Of a stretch of DNA of 64,000 nt, positions 1 through 11,972 are shown one piece after another. Source of the DNA: Deferribacter desulfuricans SSM1 (GTDB lineage: Bacteria > Chrysiogenota > Deferribacteres > Deferribacterales > Deferribacteraceae). The translations under genes and the position numbers were made by a program. The stretch is from assembly GCF_000010985.1 (NCBI RefSeq), contig NC_013939.1:496001-560000 (forward strand), given 5' to 3'. The first letter of the stretch is position 1. Every line of letters starts with the position of its first letter. The notes under the pieces are model-generated. The model was given only the letters and a program-made list of their open reading frames with translations, had not been told where the DNA came from and ran no database searches.

Positions 1-24
1 GTATAGATTAGTTTATTTAATTTA

Positions 25-39
25 TGGCATGGAGTTTGT
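25..39 (+). promoter_or_regulatory. sigma-54-type promoter upstream of flgB
   Basis: TGGCATGGAGTTTGT matches the -24/-12 consensus (TGGCAC-G, then TTGC) with correct GG-to-TG phase; the -12 C is a T. Start of transcription would fall near base 51, just before the strong AAAAGGAGG ribosome site of flgB. Sigma-54 control of rod/basal-body genes is established in several flagellated lineages; its use here is inferred. Confidence 0.6.
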
Positions 40-66
40 TATGTTAGTTTATAAAAGGAGGTTTAA

Positions 67-471
67 ATGGATCTATTTAAGGCTGTAAATATTGATAAGC
101 TATCTTATGCATTAGATGTAACTTCCTATAAAAATAAGGTTATTTCTGAAAATATAGCAAATGTGGACACCCCATTTTATAAAGCCAAAAAGTTGGATTT
201 TAAAGATGCCATGCAGGATGTTATGGGAACTGGGAAAAAACTTCCTCTGAAAGTGACAAATAAATATCATATCTCTGGTAGTAGTGAAAATTTTTCTGTG
301 TCAAATTATGTGAAATATCAAAATAATATGTCTGTTAGAAATGATGGAAATGACGTAAACCTTGATTATGAGATGAGTGAATTGGCTGCAAATGGGATTT
401 TGTTTAACATGTTATCTCAAATTACTGGATATGAGTTTACCAGACTTAAAACATCAATCCAGGGTCGATAG
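67..471 (+). CDS. flgB: flagellar basal-body rod protein FlgB
   Basis: Proximal rod subunit exported by the flagellar type III apparatus and assembled in the periplasm. The 134-residue length is typical. The N-terminal rod signature region (SENIANVDTPFYKAKKLDF, about residues 28-46) and the C-terminal helix ending in an ITGYEF-type motif are both present, as in the FlgB/C/F/G family. The start is fixed by the AAAAGGAGG site seven bases upstream. It is the first gene of a co-directional run flgB-flgC-fliE-fliF-fliG-fliH-fliI-fliJ, with flgC beginning only 11 bases after its stop, so the genes are probably co-transcribed from the sigma-54-type promoter at 25-39. Confidence 0.97.
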   Translation: MDLFKAVNIDKLSYALDVTSYKNKVISENIANVDTPFYKAKKLDFKDAMQDVMGTGKKLPLKVTNKYHISGSSENFSVSNYVKYQNNMSVRNDGNDVNLDYEMSELAANGILFNMLSQITGYEFTRLKTSIQGR

Positions 472-482
472 GGAGGTAGTTT

Positions 483-887
483 ATGAGTTATTTTGATATT
501 TTGAAAATAGCGAGTACAGGTCTTTCTGCACAAAGGATACGTATAAATGTGATATCTTCAAATTTGGCAAATGCGAATACAACAAGGACAGAGGATGGAA
601 CACCTTATCAGAAAAGGGAAGTAATTTTTAGGACTATTTTGGATGGAGAGTTAAGAGGTGGTGTAAGAGTTGAAAAAGTGGTAAGAGATGAAAAACCACC
701 TATCTTGAAGTATGAACCAGGGCATCCTGATGCTAACGAAGAAGGTTATGTTGCTTATCCAAATATCAATCCAATTGAAGAAATGGTTAATATGCTTGAA
801 GCATCAAGAAGTTATGAAGCAAATGTCACAGTTTTAAATACAGCAAAGCAGCTTGCTTTAAAGGCTTTAGAGATTGGAAGAGCATAA
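483..887 (+). CDS. flgC: flagellar basal-body rod protein FlgC
   Basis: Rod subunit that stacks with FlgB and FlgF in the proximal rod. The 134 residues carry the N-terminal flg_bb_rod signature (VISSNLANANTTRTEDGTPYQ, near residues 23-43, interrupted by the usual short insertion) and the C-terminal EASRSYEANVTVLNTAKQL helix typical of FlgC. A GGGAGG ribosome site precedes the ATG. It lies between flgB and fliE, the canonical order. Nothing unusual is seen. Confidence 0.97.
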   Translation: MSYFDILKIASTGLSAQRIRINVISSNLANANTTRTEDGTPYQKREVIFRTILDGELRGGVRVEKVVRDEKPPILKYEPGHPDANEEGYVAYPNINPIEEMVNMLEASRSYEANVTVLNTAKQLALKALEIGRA

Positions 888-941
888 ATTTTAGTATTGA
901 TAGATAAATAAAATGAATGTATACTATTATATGAGGTGCTT

Positions 942-1244
942 ATGTCTGGTATAAATAAAGTTAATTTTCTTTTACCAAATAAGTTAGAGCCAGATAAAAA
1001 GACTGAATCAAAAGAATCGAAAAACGTAGATTTTTCAGAGCTTCTGAAAAATGCAATTAAAGATGTAAATAATGCTCAGTTACAAGCTGATGAAGCTGTT
1101 AAAAAAGTATTGAGTGGTGAAACAAAAGATATTCATGAAACTATGATTGCGTTACAAAAAGCTGATGTTTCTTTAAAGTTGATGTTAGAAGTGAGAAATA
1201 AACTTATAGAGGCTTATCAAGAAATAATGAGAACACAAGTATAA
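942..1244 (+). CDS. fliE: flagellar hook-basal body complex protein FliE
   Basis: Small protein thought to join the MS ring to the rod and an early substrate of flagellar export. The 100 residues contain the FliE core (VDFSELLKNAIKDVNNAQ, then the HETMIALQKADVSLKLMLEVRNKLIEAYQEIMR region). I place the start at the ATG at 942 rather than the GTG at 936, because GAGG at 933-936 is then a correctly spaced ribosome site. It is followed after 15 bases by fliF. Confidence 0.95.
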   Translation: MSGINKVNFLLPNKLEPDKKTESKESKNVDFSELLKNAIKDVNNAQLQADEAVKKVLSGETKDIHETMIALQKADVSLKLMLEVRNKLIEAYQEIMRTQV

Positions 1245-1259
1245 TCTTATGGATAATTT

Positions 1260-2930
1260 ATGGCATTGAAGGATTTTATCAATCAGTTTAAAGCAGTTTT
1301 TAACAGTTTGAGTTTAATTCAAAAAGTTTCTATAGTTACCGCGACTGTTGCAGTATTTTTAACTATTATTGTGTTAGTTATATGGGCTAACAAGCCTGTG
1401 TATAAAACTTTGTATTCAAATTTATCATCAGATGATGCAGCAAAAATTGTTGAAGAATTAAAAGCAAATAAAATTCCTTATGAACTTAAAGATAATGGGA
1501 AAACTATTTTAGTCCCAGAAAAAAATGTTTATGAACTAAGGTTAAATCTTGCACAAAAGGGTTTGCCTTCTGGTGGTGGTGCAGGTTTTGAATTGTTTGA
1601 TAAATCTTCATTTGGTATCTCAGAATTTGCTCAAAATGTTAATTATCAGCGAGCATTACAAGGTGAATTAGCAAGGACAATTAAAAGTTTAGATGAAGTA
1701 GAAGATGCAAGAGTCCATTTAACTTTACCAAAAGAGAGGATATTTGTATCTGAGGAGAGTTCACCTAAGGCGACGGTAGTACTAAAGTTTAGAAATGGTG
1801 CAAATATTAGTCGTGAAAATATAAAAGCGATTGCTTCTTTGGTTGCTGGGGCAGTAAAAGGGCTTACAATTGATAATGTGCAGGTTGTGGATACAAAAGG
1901 GAGGCTTTTGAGTGAATTTTTATCTAAGGATTATGAGCCTCTTTTATTAACCCAAACTCAGTTGGAATATCAAAAGCATATAGAAAAGAATCTTGAAAGT
2001 AAAATAAATTCGATTTTGTCTAGAGTATTAGGTCCAGATAATGCTGTTGCTAAAGTTACAGCTGATATAGATTTTACTAAAAAAGTTGTTTCTAAAGAAG
2101 AATATGATCCAAATCCTGTTTTGAGATCTCAGCAAACAGTAGAAATTGAAAGTAAAAATACTCCAAATGCTCCAGGGGGGACACCGGGAGTATCTTCCAA
2201 TTTAGCAGAACCAAACAACATAAATAATGGCTCTAACTCTGAGTATTCAAAAGCTGAGACTACCCAGAATTTTGAAGTGGGCAAAACTGTTACTAAAGAG
2301 GAAAAGCCAATAGGCGTAGTAAAAAAGATAACAGTTGCAGTTTTGTTAAATGATAAAAAAGTGGTAAAAGAAGAAGGGAAAAAGAGTAAAATAGAGTATG
2401 TCAAATGGACGCCTGAAGAAATAGAAAAGATTAAAAAATTAGTTGAGTCTGCAGCTGGTATTGATGTTAATAGGGGTGATAGGATTGAGGTAACAAATAT
2501 ATCATTTGATACAACTCACGATTTAGAAGTGGCTTCTTTTTATAATAAGCAGGAAAAGATGAGTCTTATATTTACAATTGCAAAATATGTTTTAGCGCTA
2601 TTGATAGTAGTCTTGTTCTACTTCCTTGTTGTAAGACCTATTTTGAAACGACTTGAAACAGTAAGGGAAACAGAAGAGGGGACTTTTGTTGCTGCCGGTG
2701 CTACAGGAAAAGGTGAATCGGTAGATATTAGCATTGGTGAAGAGATTAAATTTCCTAAGACTATAGAGGAATTAGAAAAAGAGATAGAAAATGAGTTAGA
2801 GGAAAGTGCTCCAGTTGATGTTGATACCGTAAAAACTAAAGTTATGTTGAAAAAACTTGAAGAAGCTGCAAATGAAGATCCAGAAACAATAGCTAATTTG
2901 ATAAAAGTATGGATTAAAGGTGGTAGTTGA
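1260..2930 (+). CDS. fliF: flagellar MS-ring protein FliF
   Basis: Inner-membrane ring protein on which the rod, export gate and C-ring are built. The 556 residues have the expected layout: a first membrane helix at about 23-43, a periplasmic YscJ/FliF ring-building region (about 45-250, including GLPSGGGAGFELFD and the DEVEDARVHLTLPKE motif), a variable Asn/Gly-rich linker near 300-325, a second membrane helix near 437-460, and an acidic C-terminal tail that should bind FliG. The stop overlaps the fliG start by one base, so the two are translationally coupled. Confidence 0.97.
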   Translation: MALKDFINQFKAVFNSLSLIQKVSIVTATVAVFLTIIVLVIWANKPVYKTLYSNLSSDDAAKIVEELKANKIPYELKDNGKTILVPEKNVYELRLNLAQKGLPSGGGAGFELFDKSSFGISEFAQNVNYQRALQGELARTIKSLDEVEDARVHLTLPKERIFVSEESSPKATVVLKFRNGANISRENIKAIASLVAGAVKGLTIDNVQVVDTKGRLLSEFLSKDYEPLLLTQTQLEYQKHIEKNLESKINSILSRVLGPDNAVAKVTADIDFTKKVVSKEEYDPNPVLRSQQTVEIESKNTPNAPGGTPGVSSNLAEPNNINNGSNSEYSKAETTQNFEVGKTVTKEEKPIGVVKKITVAVLLNDKKVVKEEGKKSKIEYVKWTPEEIEKIKKLVESAAGIDVNRGDRIEVTNISFDTTHDLEVASFYNKQEKMSLIFTIAKYVLALLIVVLFYFLVVRPILKRLETVRETEEGTFVAAGATGKGESVDISIGEEIKFPKTIEELEKEIENELEESAPVDVDTVKTKVMLKKLEEAANEDPETIANLIKVWIKGGS

Positions 2931-3940
2931 TGGCAGAAGAGAGAGAGCAGCTTAGCGGTATAAAAAAAGCAGCAATCCTATTAATTACGCTTGGGGAAGA
3001 AGTATCTAGTAAGATAATGGCAGAGCTTGATGATGAAGAAGTAGCAGATATTTCAAAAGAGATAGCTCTTACAAAAATAGTTGATCCAGCTGTTGCTGAT
3101 GATGTTGTTGAAGAGTTTTATAATATGTATTTGGCCAAAAAGTTTATTTCTAAGGGTGGTCTTGATTATGCAAAATCAGTTTTGACTAAATCTCTTGGGC
3201 CTGAGCGTGCAAGAAAAATTATAGATAGATTGACTAAACTCCTTGAGCAGTCAACGGGTTTTGAATTTTTAACTAAGATAGATCCAAAGCAACTTGCAAA
3301 ATTTATACAAAATGAGCACCCACAAACAATAGCACTCATTTTAGCTCACTTAGATCCATCTCAAGCAGCTGAAGCTTTAGCTGAGCTGCCAGAAGATTTG
3401 AAAGCTGATGTGGCTTTACGTATAGCTAATTTACAAGATATTTCTCCTGCTGTAATAAAAACATTATCCAAAACTTTGGAAGAGAGATTTGAATCTATTA
3501 GCTCATATAAAGTTGATGTTGGTGGTGTTAAATCTGTTGCTGAGATATTAAATAGAATGGATAGAACTACAGCTAAAACAACATTAGAGAGATTGGAGAA
3601 AGATGCTCCAGAACTCGTGAGTCAGATAAGAGATATGATGTTTACATTTGATGATATCAGAAGACTCGATAATACTGCTATCCAAGAGATTTTGAAGCGT
3701 GCGGATAAAAATACTTTAACTTTAGCACTAAAGGGTGCAGATGAGGAGCTTCAAAATAAATTCTTTTCTAATATGTCTAAAAGAGCCGTTGAGACTATGA
3801 AAGAAGAGATGGAGTATATGGGGCCTGTCAAACTTAAAGAGGTAGAAAAAGCTCAGCATGAAATAGTCCAAATAGTAAGAGAGTTGGATGAAGAAGGTGT
3901 AATAAGTATTTCTGGTGGAGAAGAAGAGCAATACGTATAA
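2930..3940 (+). CDS. fliG: flagellar motor switch protein FliG
   Basis: C-ring switch/torque protein linking FliF to FliM and facing the stator. The 336 residues show the N-terminal FliF-binding domain, the middle domain with the conserved EHPQTIA motif (about residue 127 onward), and the C-terminal domain with charged helices ending in GPVKLKEVEKAQHEIVQ. I choose the ATG at 2930, which overlaps the fliF stop and follows AAAGGTGG, over a TTG three bases earlier. FliM and FliN are not in this window. Confidence 0.97.
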   Translation: MAEEREQLSGIKKAAILLITLGEEVSSKIMAELDDEEVADISKEIALTKIVDPAVADDVVEEFYNMYLAKKFISKGGLDYAKSVLTKSLGPERARKIIDRLTKLLEQSTGFEFLTKIDPKQLAKFIQNEHPQTIALILAHLDPSQAAEALAELPEDLKADVALRIANLQDISPAVIKTLSKTLEERFESISSYKVDVGGVKSVAEILNRMDRTTAKTTLERLEKDAPELVSQIRDMMFTFDDIRRLDNTAIQEILKRADKNTLTLALKGADEELQNKFFSNMSKRAVETMKEEMEYMGPVKLKEVEKAQHEIVQIVRELDEEGVISISGGEEEQYV

Positions 3941-3988
3941 CAGATTGTTACATATTTGTTATTTACTAAACTATAAACTTTTAGGATA

Positions 3989-4768
3989 ATGATGCCAAAA
4001 AAAATAATAAGAGCAGAAGAAAATTATAAAATTGAAAGTTTCAATTTTAAGGTTTTTCGCTCTGTTCAAAGAGGGGTAACCCAATATGTTTTCAAGTCAT
4101 TTGATAGTGATTCTAATTTAGAAGATGATTCAACTATTTCAGGCAAAAATGACAAAATAGAAGAAGTTATAGAAGATACTAAAAAAGACCAAATTGCAAT
4201 AGATAAAGATAATTACAAACCGCAAAACTCAGAACCCATTGATATTGAAGAGGTTAAGTCGAAAGCACGAGAAGAGGGTTACAATGAAGGTTATGAAAAA
4301 GGGCTTCAGAATGGGCTAAAAAAGGCTGAAGAGTATAAAAAAGAGTATGAAGCAAAAAAAGATGATTATTTGGAAGTTTTAAAAAATGGTGTTAGAGAAG
4401 CTATTACTAAAATTGATGAAGTTAAAAAAGCTGTTTTGAGTTTAGATGAGGAGCTTCCAAATATTGTACTAAATTATATCAAAGAGATTATAGGTGTTGA
4501 GAGAAAATTAAATGATGAGCTTATAGTTTCTGTTTTCAAAAAACATATGGAAAAAATAAAGAATGCTACAAATGTGATAATATATGTAAATCCAGATGAT
4601 TTGGATATTTTGAAATCAGAGTTTAATGATTTTGATTTTGTACCTGATGAAAATGTAAACAAGGGTGGCTTTAGAGTAAAAACAAATATAGGTGAGTTTG
4701 ATTTTACAATAGAAACTTTAATGAAAAATTTTGAAAAGACGCTTTATGAAGAAATTGAAACTTCTTAA
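3989..4768 (+). CDS. fliH: flagellar assembly protein FliH
   Basis: Probable regulator and stator-like partner of the export ATPase FliI. The 259 residues have an acidic variable N-terminus, a glycine-spaced helix (EEGYNEGYEKGLQNGLKKAEE, about residues 94-114) that resembles the GxxxG-rich helix of FliH, and a C-terminal FliH/HrpE-like domain. Its position directly before fliI supports the call; FliH sequences are otherwise poorly conserved. Its last 23 bases overlap the chosen fliI start. Confidence 0.88.
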   Translation: MMPKKIIRAEENYKIESFNFKVFRSVQRGVTQYVFKSFDSDSNLEDDSTISGKNDKIEEVIEDTKKDQIAIDKDNYKPQNSEPIDIEEVKSKAREEGYNEGYEKGLQNGLKKAEEYKKEYEAKKDDYLEVLKNGVREAITKIDEVKKAVLSLDEELPNIVLNYIKEIIGVERKLNDELIVSVFKKHMEKIKNATNVIIYVNPDDLDILKSEFNDFDFVPDENVNKGGFRVKTNIGEFDFTIETLMKNFEKTLYEEIETS

Positions 4769-6056
4769 AAATATAAATTTTGATAATTCTGTTGTTGTCA
4801 CTGGTAAAGTTACAAAGATTGTAGGCCTTACTATTGAAGCAGATGGCCCTTTATTAAGTATTGGTACAAGGTGTGAAATTGAGGGTGTTGGTGGGAAAAA
4901 TATTTTAGCTGAGATTGTTGGATTTAAAGATGATAGAGTTATTTTGATGCCCTATGCAGAAAGTGAAGGTATTGCTCCTGGAAGTATTGTTAGAAATGTA
5001 GCCTATGGGAATGTGGTAAAAGTAAGTGAAGAATTATTGGGTAGGGTTTTGGATGGTTTGGGAAGGCCGATAGATAGTAATAGAGTGATTACAAATTATG
5101 AATTAAAAAGTGTTTATACAGAGCCACCTTCCCCTTTGGAGAGGGAAATTATAAAAGATGCAATTCATACAGGTGTTAAAGCTATTGATGCTTTAATTAC
5201 TATTGGTAAAGGGCAGAGGGTTGGTATTTTTGCTGGAAGTGGTGTAGGAAAAAGTGTATTGCTTGGGATGATTGCAAGAAATAGTAGTGCGGATGTAAAT
5301 GTTATTGCATTAATAGGTGAAAGAGGAAGAGAGGTTAGGGAGTTTATAGAAAGGGATCTTGGAGAGGAGGGGCTCAAAAAATCGGTTGTAGTTGTTGCAA
5401 CAAGTGATCAATCCCCTCTTGTGCGAAAAATGGGGGCTTTTGTGGCAACAACAATTGCAGAATATTTTAGAAGTCTTGGCAAAGATGTGATGTTTATGAT
5501 GGATTCTGTTACAAGATTTGCTATGGCTCAAAGAGAAATTGGATTGACTGTAGGTGAGCCTCCGACAACCAAAGGTTATACCCCGTCAGTTTTTGCTTTA
5601 TTGCCAAAGTTACTTGAGCGAGCTGGGACAAAAAAAGGGGAAGGGACAATAACCGGTCTATACACAGTTTTGGTTGAAGGTGACGATCTCAATGATCCTA
5701 TTGCAGATTCTGTAAGGTCTATTATAGATGGTCACATCGTACTTGATAGAAATTTGGCTGCTAAAAATCACTTTCCAGCAATTGATGTGATGATGAGTGC
5801 TAGTAGATTAATGAAAGAAATAGTAGATGAGAGGCATTTTGAAGCTGCCGGAAGACTTAGAGATTTGATAGCAACATATAGAGAAGCTGAAGATTTGATA
5901 AATATTGGAGCTTATGTAAAAGGGAGCAATAAAAAGATTGATGAAGCTATTTTAAAGATAGATTTGATTAACAACTTTTTGAAACAGAAAATAGATGAAA
6001 CATCTCCTTTTGAAGAGACAAAAAAACAGCTTTTTCAATTAGCTGGGGTCAAATAA
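4746..6056 (+). CDS. fliI: flagellum-specific ATP synthase FliI
   Basis: Export ATPase, homologous to F1-ATPase beta, which helps unfold and deliver flagellar export substrates. The P-loop AGSGVGKS lies near residues 163-170, followed by the conserved GERGREVREFIE stretch, a Walker B region (DVMFMMDSVTRFAMA) and GEPPTTKGYTPSVFA. With the start at ATG 4746 it is 436 residues, a normal length. A TTG at 4731 would add five residues but lacks a better ribosome site. It overlaps the end of fliH, implying translational coupling. Confidence 0.96.
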   Translation: MKKLKLLKNINFDNSVVVTGKVTKIVGLTIEADGPLLSIGTRCEIEGVGGKNILAEIVGFKDDRVILMPYAESEGIAPGSIVRNVAYGNVVKVSEELLGRVLDGLGRPIDSNRVITNYELKSVYTEPPSPLEREIIKDAIHTGVKAIDALITIGKGQRVGIFAGSGVGKSVLLGMIARNSSADVNVIALIGERGREVREFIERDLGEEGLKKSVVVVATSDQSPLVRKMGAFVATTIAEYFRSLGKDVMFMMDSVTRFAMAQREIGLTVGEPPTTKGYTPSVFALLPKLLERAGTKKGEGTITGLYTVLVEGDDLNDPIADSVRSIIDGHIVLDRNLAAKNHFPAIDVMMSASRLMKEIVDERHFEAAGRLRDLIATYREAEDLINIGAYVKGSNKKIDEAILKIDLINNFLKQKIDETSPFEETKKQLFQLAGVK

Positions 6057-6061
6057 GCTAA

Positions 6062-6502
6062 ATGAATAAAAAGTTTCCACTCCAGAAAGTTCTTGAGCAT
6101 AGAAATAGGATTTATGAAATTAAGTTGCAGGAATTGGAAAAGCTTAAAATGGAATTATCAAATATAGAAAATGAATTAACTATTTTAGAAGCAGAGTATA
6201 AAAGAATAAGTAATGATGTTTTAAATTTAAAAAATGAAAGTTTACTTATGAAACCGTTGTATGATAAATACTTGTTGAGAGTCGAAAATGCAATAAACAA
6301 TACCAAGAAAAGATTAAAAGATAAAAATGATGAGATAGAACAAAAAAAAGAGGAAGTAGTAAAAGCTTTGAATGATAAGAAAGTGATGGAAAAATTGAAG
6401 GAAAAACATATAATTGATTACAGAAATTTTTTAAAGAAGGAAGAGCTGAAGATGATAGATGAATTGGTAATTACGAGGTTTAAAAATGATAATGAGATTT
6501 AG
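6062..6502 (+). CDS. fliJ: flagellar export protein FliJ
   Basis: The protein is 146 residues, almost wholly predicted alpha-helical coiled coil and rich in Lys/Glu. It begins FPLQKVLEHRNRIYEIKLQELE, as FliJ proteins do. FliJ is the central stalk-like component of the FliHIJ export complex and recycles chaperones. The call rests on this start motif, the length and the position directly after fliI. The last 17 bases overlap the next gene. Confidence 0.87.
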   Translation: MNKKFPLQKVLEHRNRIYEIKLQELEKLKMELSNIENELTILEAEYKRISNDVLNLKNESLLMKPLYDKYLLRVENAINNTKKRLKDKNDEIEQKKEEVVKALNDKKVMEKLKEKHIIDYRNFLKKEELKMIDELVITRFKNDNEI

Positions 6503-6980
6503 TTTAATTTTAGTTATTTTTTTTACTTTTTTGGGCATTACCTTTTCAGAAACAAATTTAGCTGATATAAATAGGATATCAAAGCATCTGAAAGAAAAAG
6601 AGAAACAGCTCCAACTTAAAGAGGAAGAGCTTAAAAAGAAGGAAGAAGAGCTTAAAATGCTCGAAGAAATACTTAATAAAAAGAGCGATGAAATTGATAA
6701 AAAGTTAGCAAAGTTGCAAAAGTTGTATGATGAAATAAAAAAGATTGAAGATGAAGATTTGGATAGGTTGGCAAAATATTATGCTTCTACTAATCCTAAA
6801 TCAGCAGCAAAAATTATTGCTAAAATGGACTTGAATAAAGCGGTACAGCTTTTTAAAAGAATGAGCCCTATGGCTGCAGGTGGTATTTTAAGCCAGATGG
6901 GGAAAATAGATCCTGATAAAGCATCTAAAATAAGTGAGGCTATGACACCTAAGAAAATAGATATAGGGGAAGTGAAATGA
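6486..6980 (+). CDS. MotE-like periplasmic flagellar protein (MgtE-N domain)
   Basis: The 164 residues start with a signal peptide or membrane anchor (about residues 4-21). A long Lys/Glu coiled coil (about 30-95) follows, then a compact MgtE-N-like domain (ASTNPKSAAKIIAKMDLNKAVQLFKRMSPMAAGGILSQM). This architecture, positioned after fliJ, is that of the MotE family of motility proteins, implicated in stator or motor function in other bacteria. Start: ATG at 6486 with GAGG ten bases before. Its stop overlaps the next ATG (ATGA). Confidence 0.75.
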   Translation: MIMRFSLILVIFFTFLGITFSETNLADINRISKHLKEKEKQLQLKEEELKKKEEELKMLEEILNKKSDEIDKKLAKLQKLYDEIKKIEDEDLDRLAKYYASTNPKSAAKIIAKMDLNKAVQLFKRMSPMAAGGILSQMGKIDPDKASKISEAMTPKKIDIGEVK

Positions 6981-7592
6981 AATCATCTGTTATGATGACT
7001 CATGTTGTGAAATTTTTATCGGAATTTGCGTCTGATGAGTTTGATGAGATAAAATCCTATTCAGTTGAAAAAATGATACCAGCTGTTGAGAAATGCGTGG
7101 CAGAGTTTTTAAAATTTATGGTTAAGTTAAAGAACCCAAATAAAATTTTAGAGATTGGAACTGGTGCTGGTTATGCTACTGCTCACCTTGCATTATATGG
7201 GAAAGAGGTTACAACAGTTGAGTACAATCCTGAGAGACTTGAAAAAGCGAAAGATTTCTTAAAAGATTTTGACAATATTACCTTTATTTATGAAAATGCT
7301 AAAGAATATTTGAAAAAGTGTAATGATAAATTTGATTTTGTATTTGTAGATGGGGTAAAAAGGGATTATTTGGAGTATTTTTTTCTATTAAAACCTCATC
7401 TAAATGATGGAGCATTTTTAATTTTTGATGATGTGCTGTTTTATGGTATGGTTTTGGATGAAGATTGTGAGATACCTTTTAAATATAGGAAAACTGTTGA
7501 GATGTTAAGAGAATTTATTTTTGAAATGACCACAAAATATAAAGACAATTGTAATATTTTACCCATTGGGAATGGGCTTTTATTGTTGAATT

Positions 7593-7603
<11 letters not shown>
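6977..7603 (+). CDS. class I SAM O-methyltransferase, TrmR-like
   Basis: The 208 residues have a SAM-binding motif I (EIGTGAGYAT, near 59-68), an acidic end of beta-2 (VEYNPERLEKA) and a metal-site-like DFVFVDGVKRDYLEYF plus IFDDVLFYGMV, as in the Methyltransf_3 O-methyltransferase family. Bacillus TrmR (YrrM) methylates 5-hydroxyuridine at tRNA position 34 and is encoded beside the U32 proteins TrhP. Here the next gene is a U32 protein overlapping by 11 bases, so TrmR is the best guess. A generic small-molecule O-methyltransferase remains possible. Confidence 0.7.
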
Positions 7604-11626
<4,023 letters not shown>

Positions 11627-11689
11627 CTTAAATTTTAACGAAAATAAAAACAATTTTACTTTTTTAAAATTTTTTGTTAGCTTTTTAGT

Positions 11690-11862
11690 GTCGATGCTTC
11701 TGGTGTAGGGGAAGTCCGGTGAAAATCCGGCGCTGTCCCGCAACTGTGAGCTGGACGAAAGCCCATTAAGCCACTGCCGAGAACCTAATATATTTAGGTG
11801 CTCGGTGGGAAGGCGGGCGAGTAGGATGAAGGCGAGCCAGGAGACCCAGCCAGAAGTCAGCG
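11690..11862 (+). ncRNA. cobalamin (AdoCbl) riboswitch
   Basis: Classic B12 element: the core GGGGAAGTCCGGTGAAAATC, the GCTGTCCCGCAACTGT segment, and the B12 box GCCAGGAGACC near 11836-11846. An outer stem is visible, CTTCTGG (11697-11703) pairing with CCAGAAG (11850-11856). It lies 110 bases upstream of btuB and should shut the whole btu operon when adenosylcobalamin is plentiful. Confidence 0.97.
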
Positions 11863-11913
11863 GCAAAACCTTACGAGGATAAGGAGGCCGATATGATAAG
11901 AGATCCTGTTTAA
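11861..11913 (+). promoter_or_regulatory. riboswitch expression platform with a six-codon ORF
   Basis: Just after the aptamer, CGGC (11861-11864) and CCTTA (11869-11873) can pair with TAAGG (11880-11884) and GCCG (11887-11890), burying AAGGAGG (11881-11887). That Shine-Dalgarno sequence precedes ATG 11893 of a six-codon reading frame (MIRDPV, stop at 11911-11913). btuB has its own site further down (AAGGGGG). The hairpin is a plausible translational switch; the minigene's role is unknown. Confidence 0.45.
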
Positions 11914-11972
11914 TTTAACAACTTAAAATCCATCAATCTATTATTTCCATAAAAAACAAATAAGGGGGAAAA

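Noticed and set aside
2129-2404. A 91-codon frame antisense to fliF
   Set aside because: Shadow of the fliF coding region, with no ribosome site.
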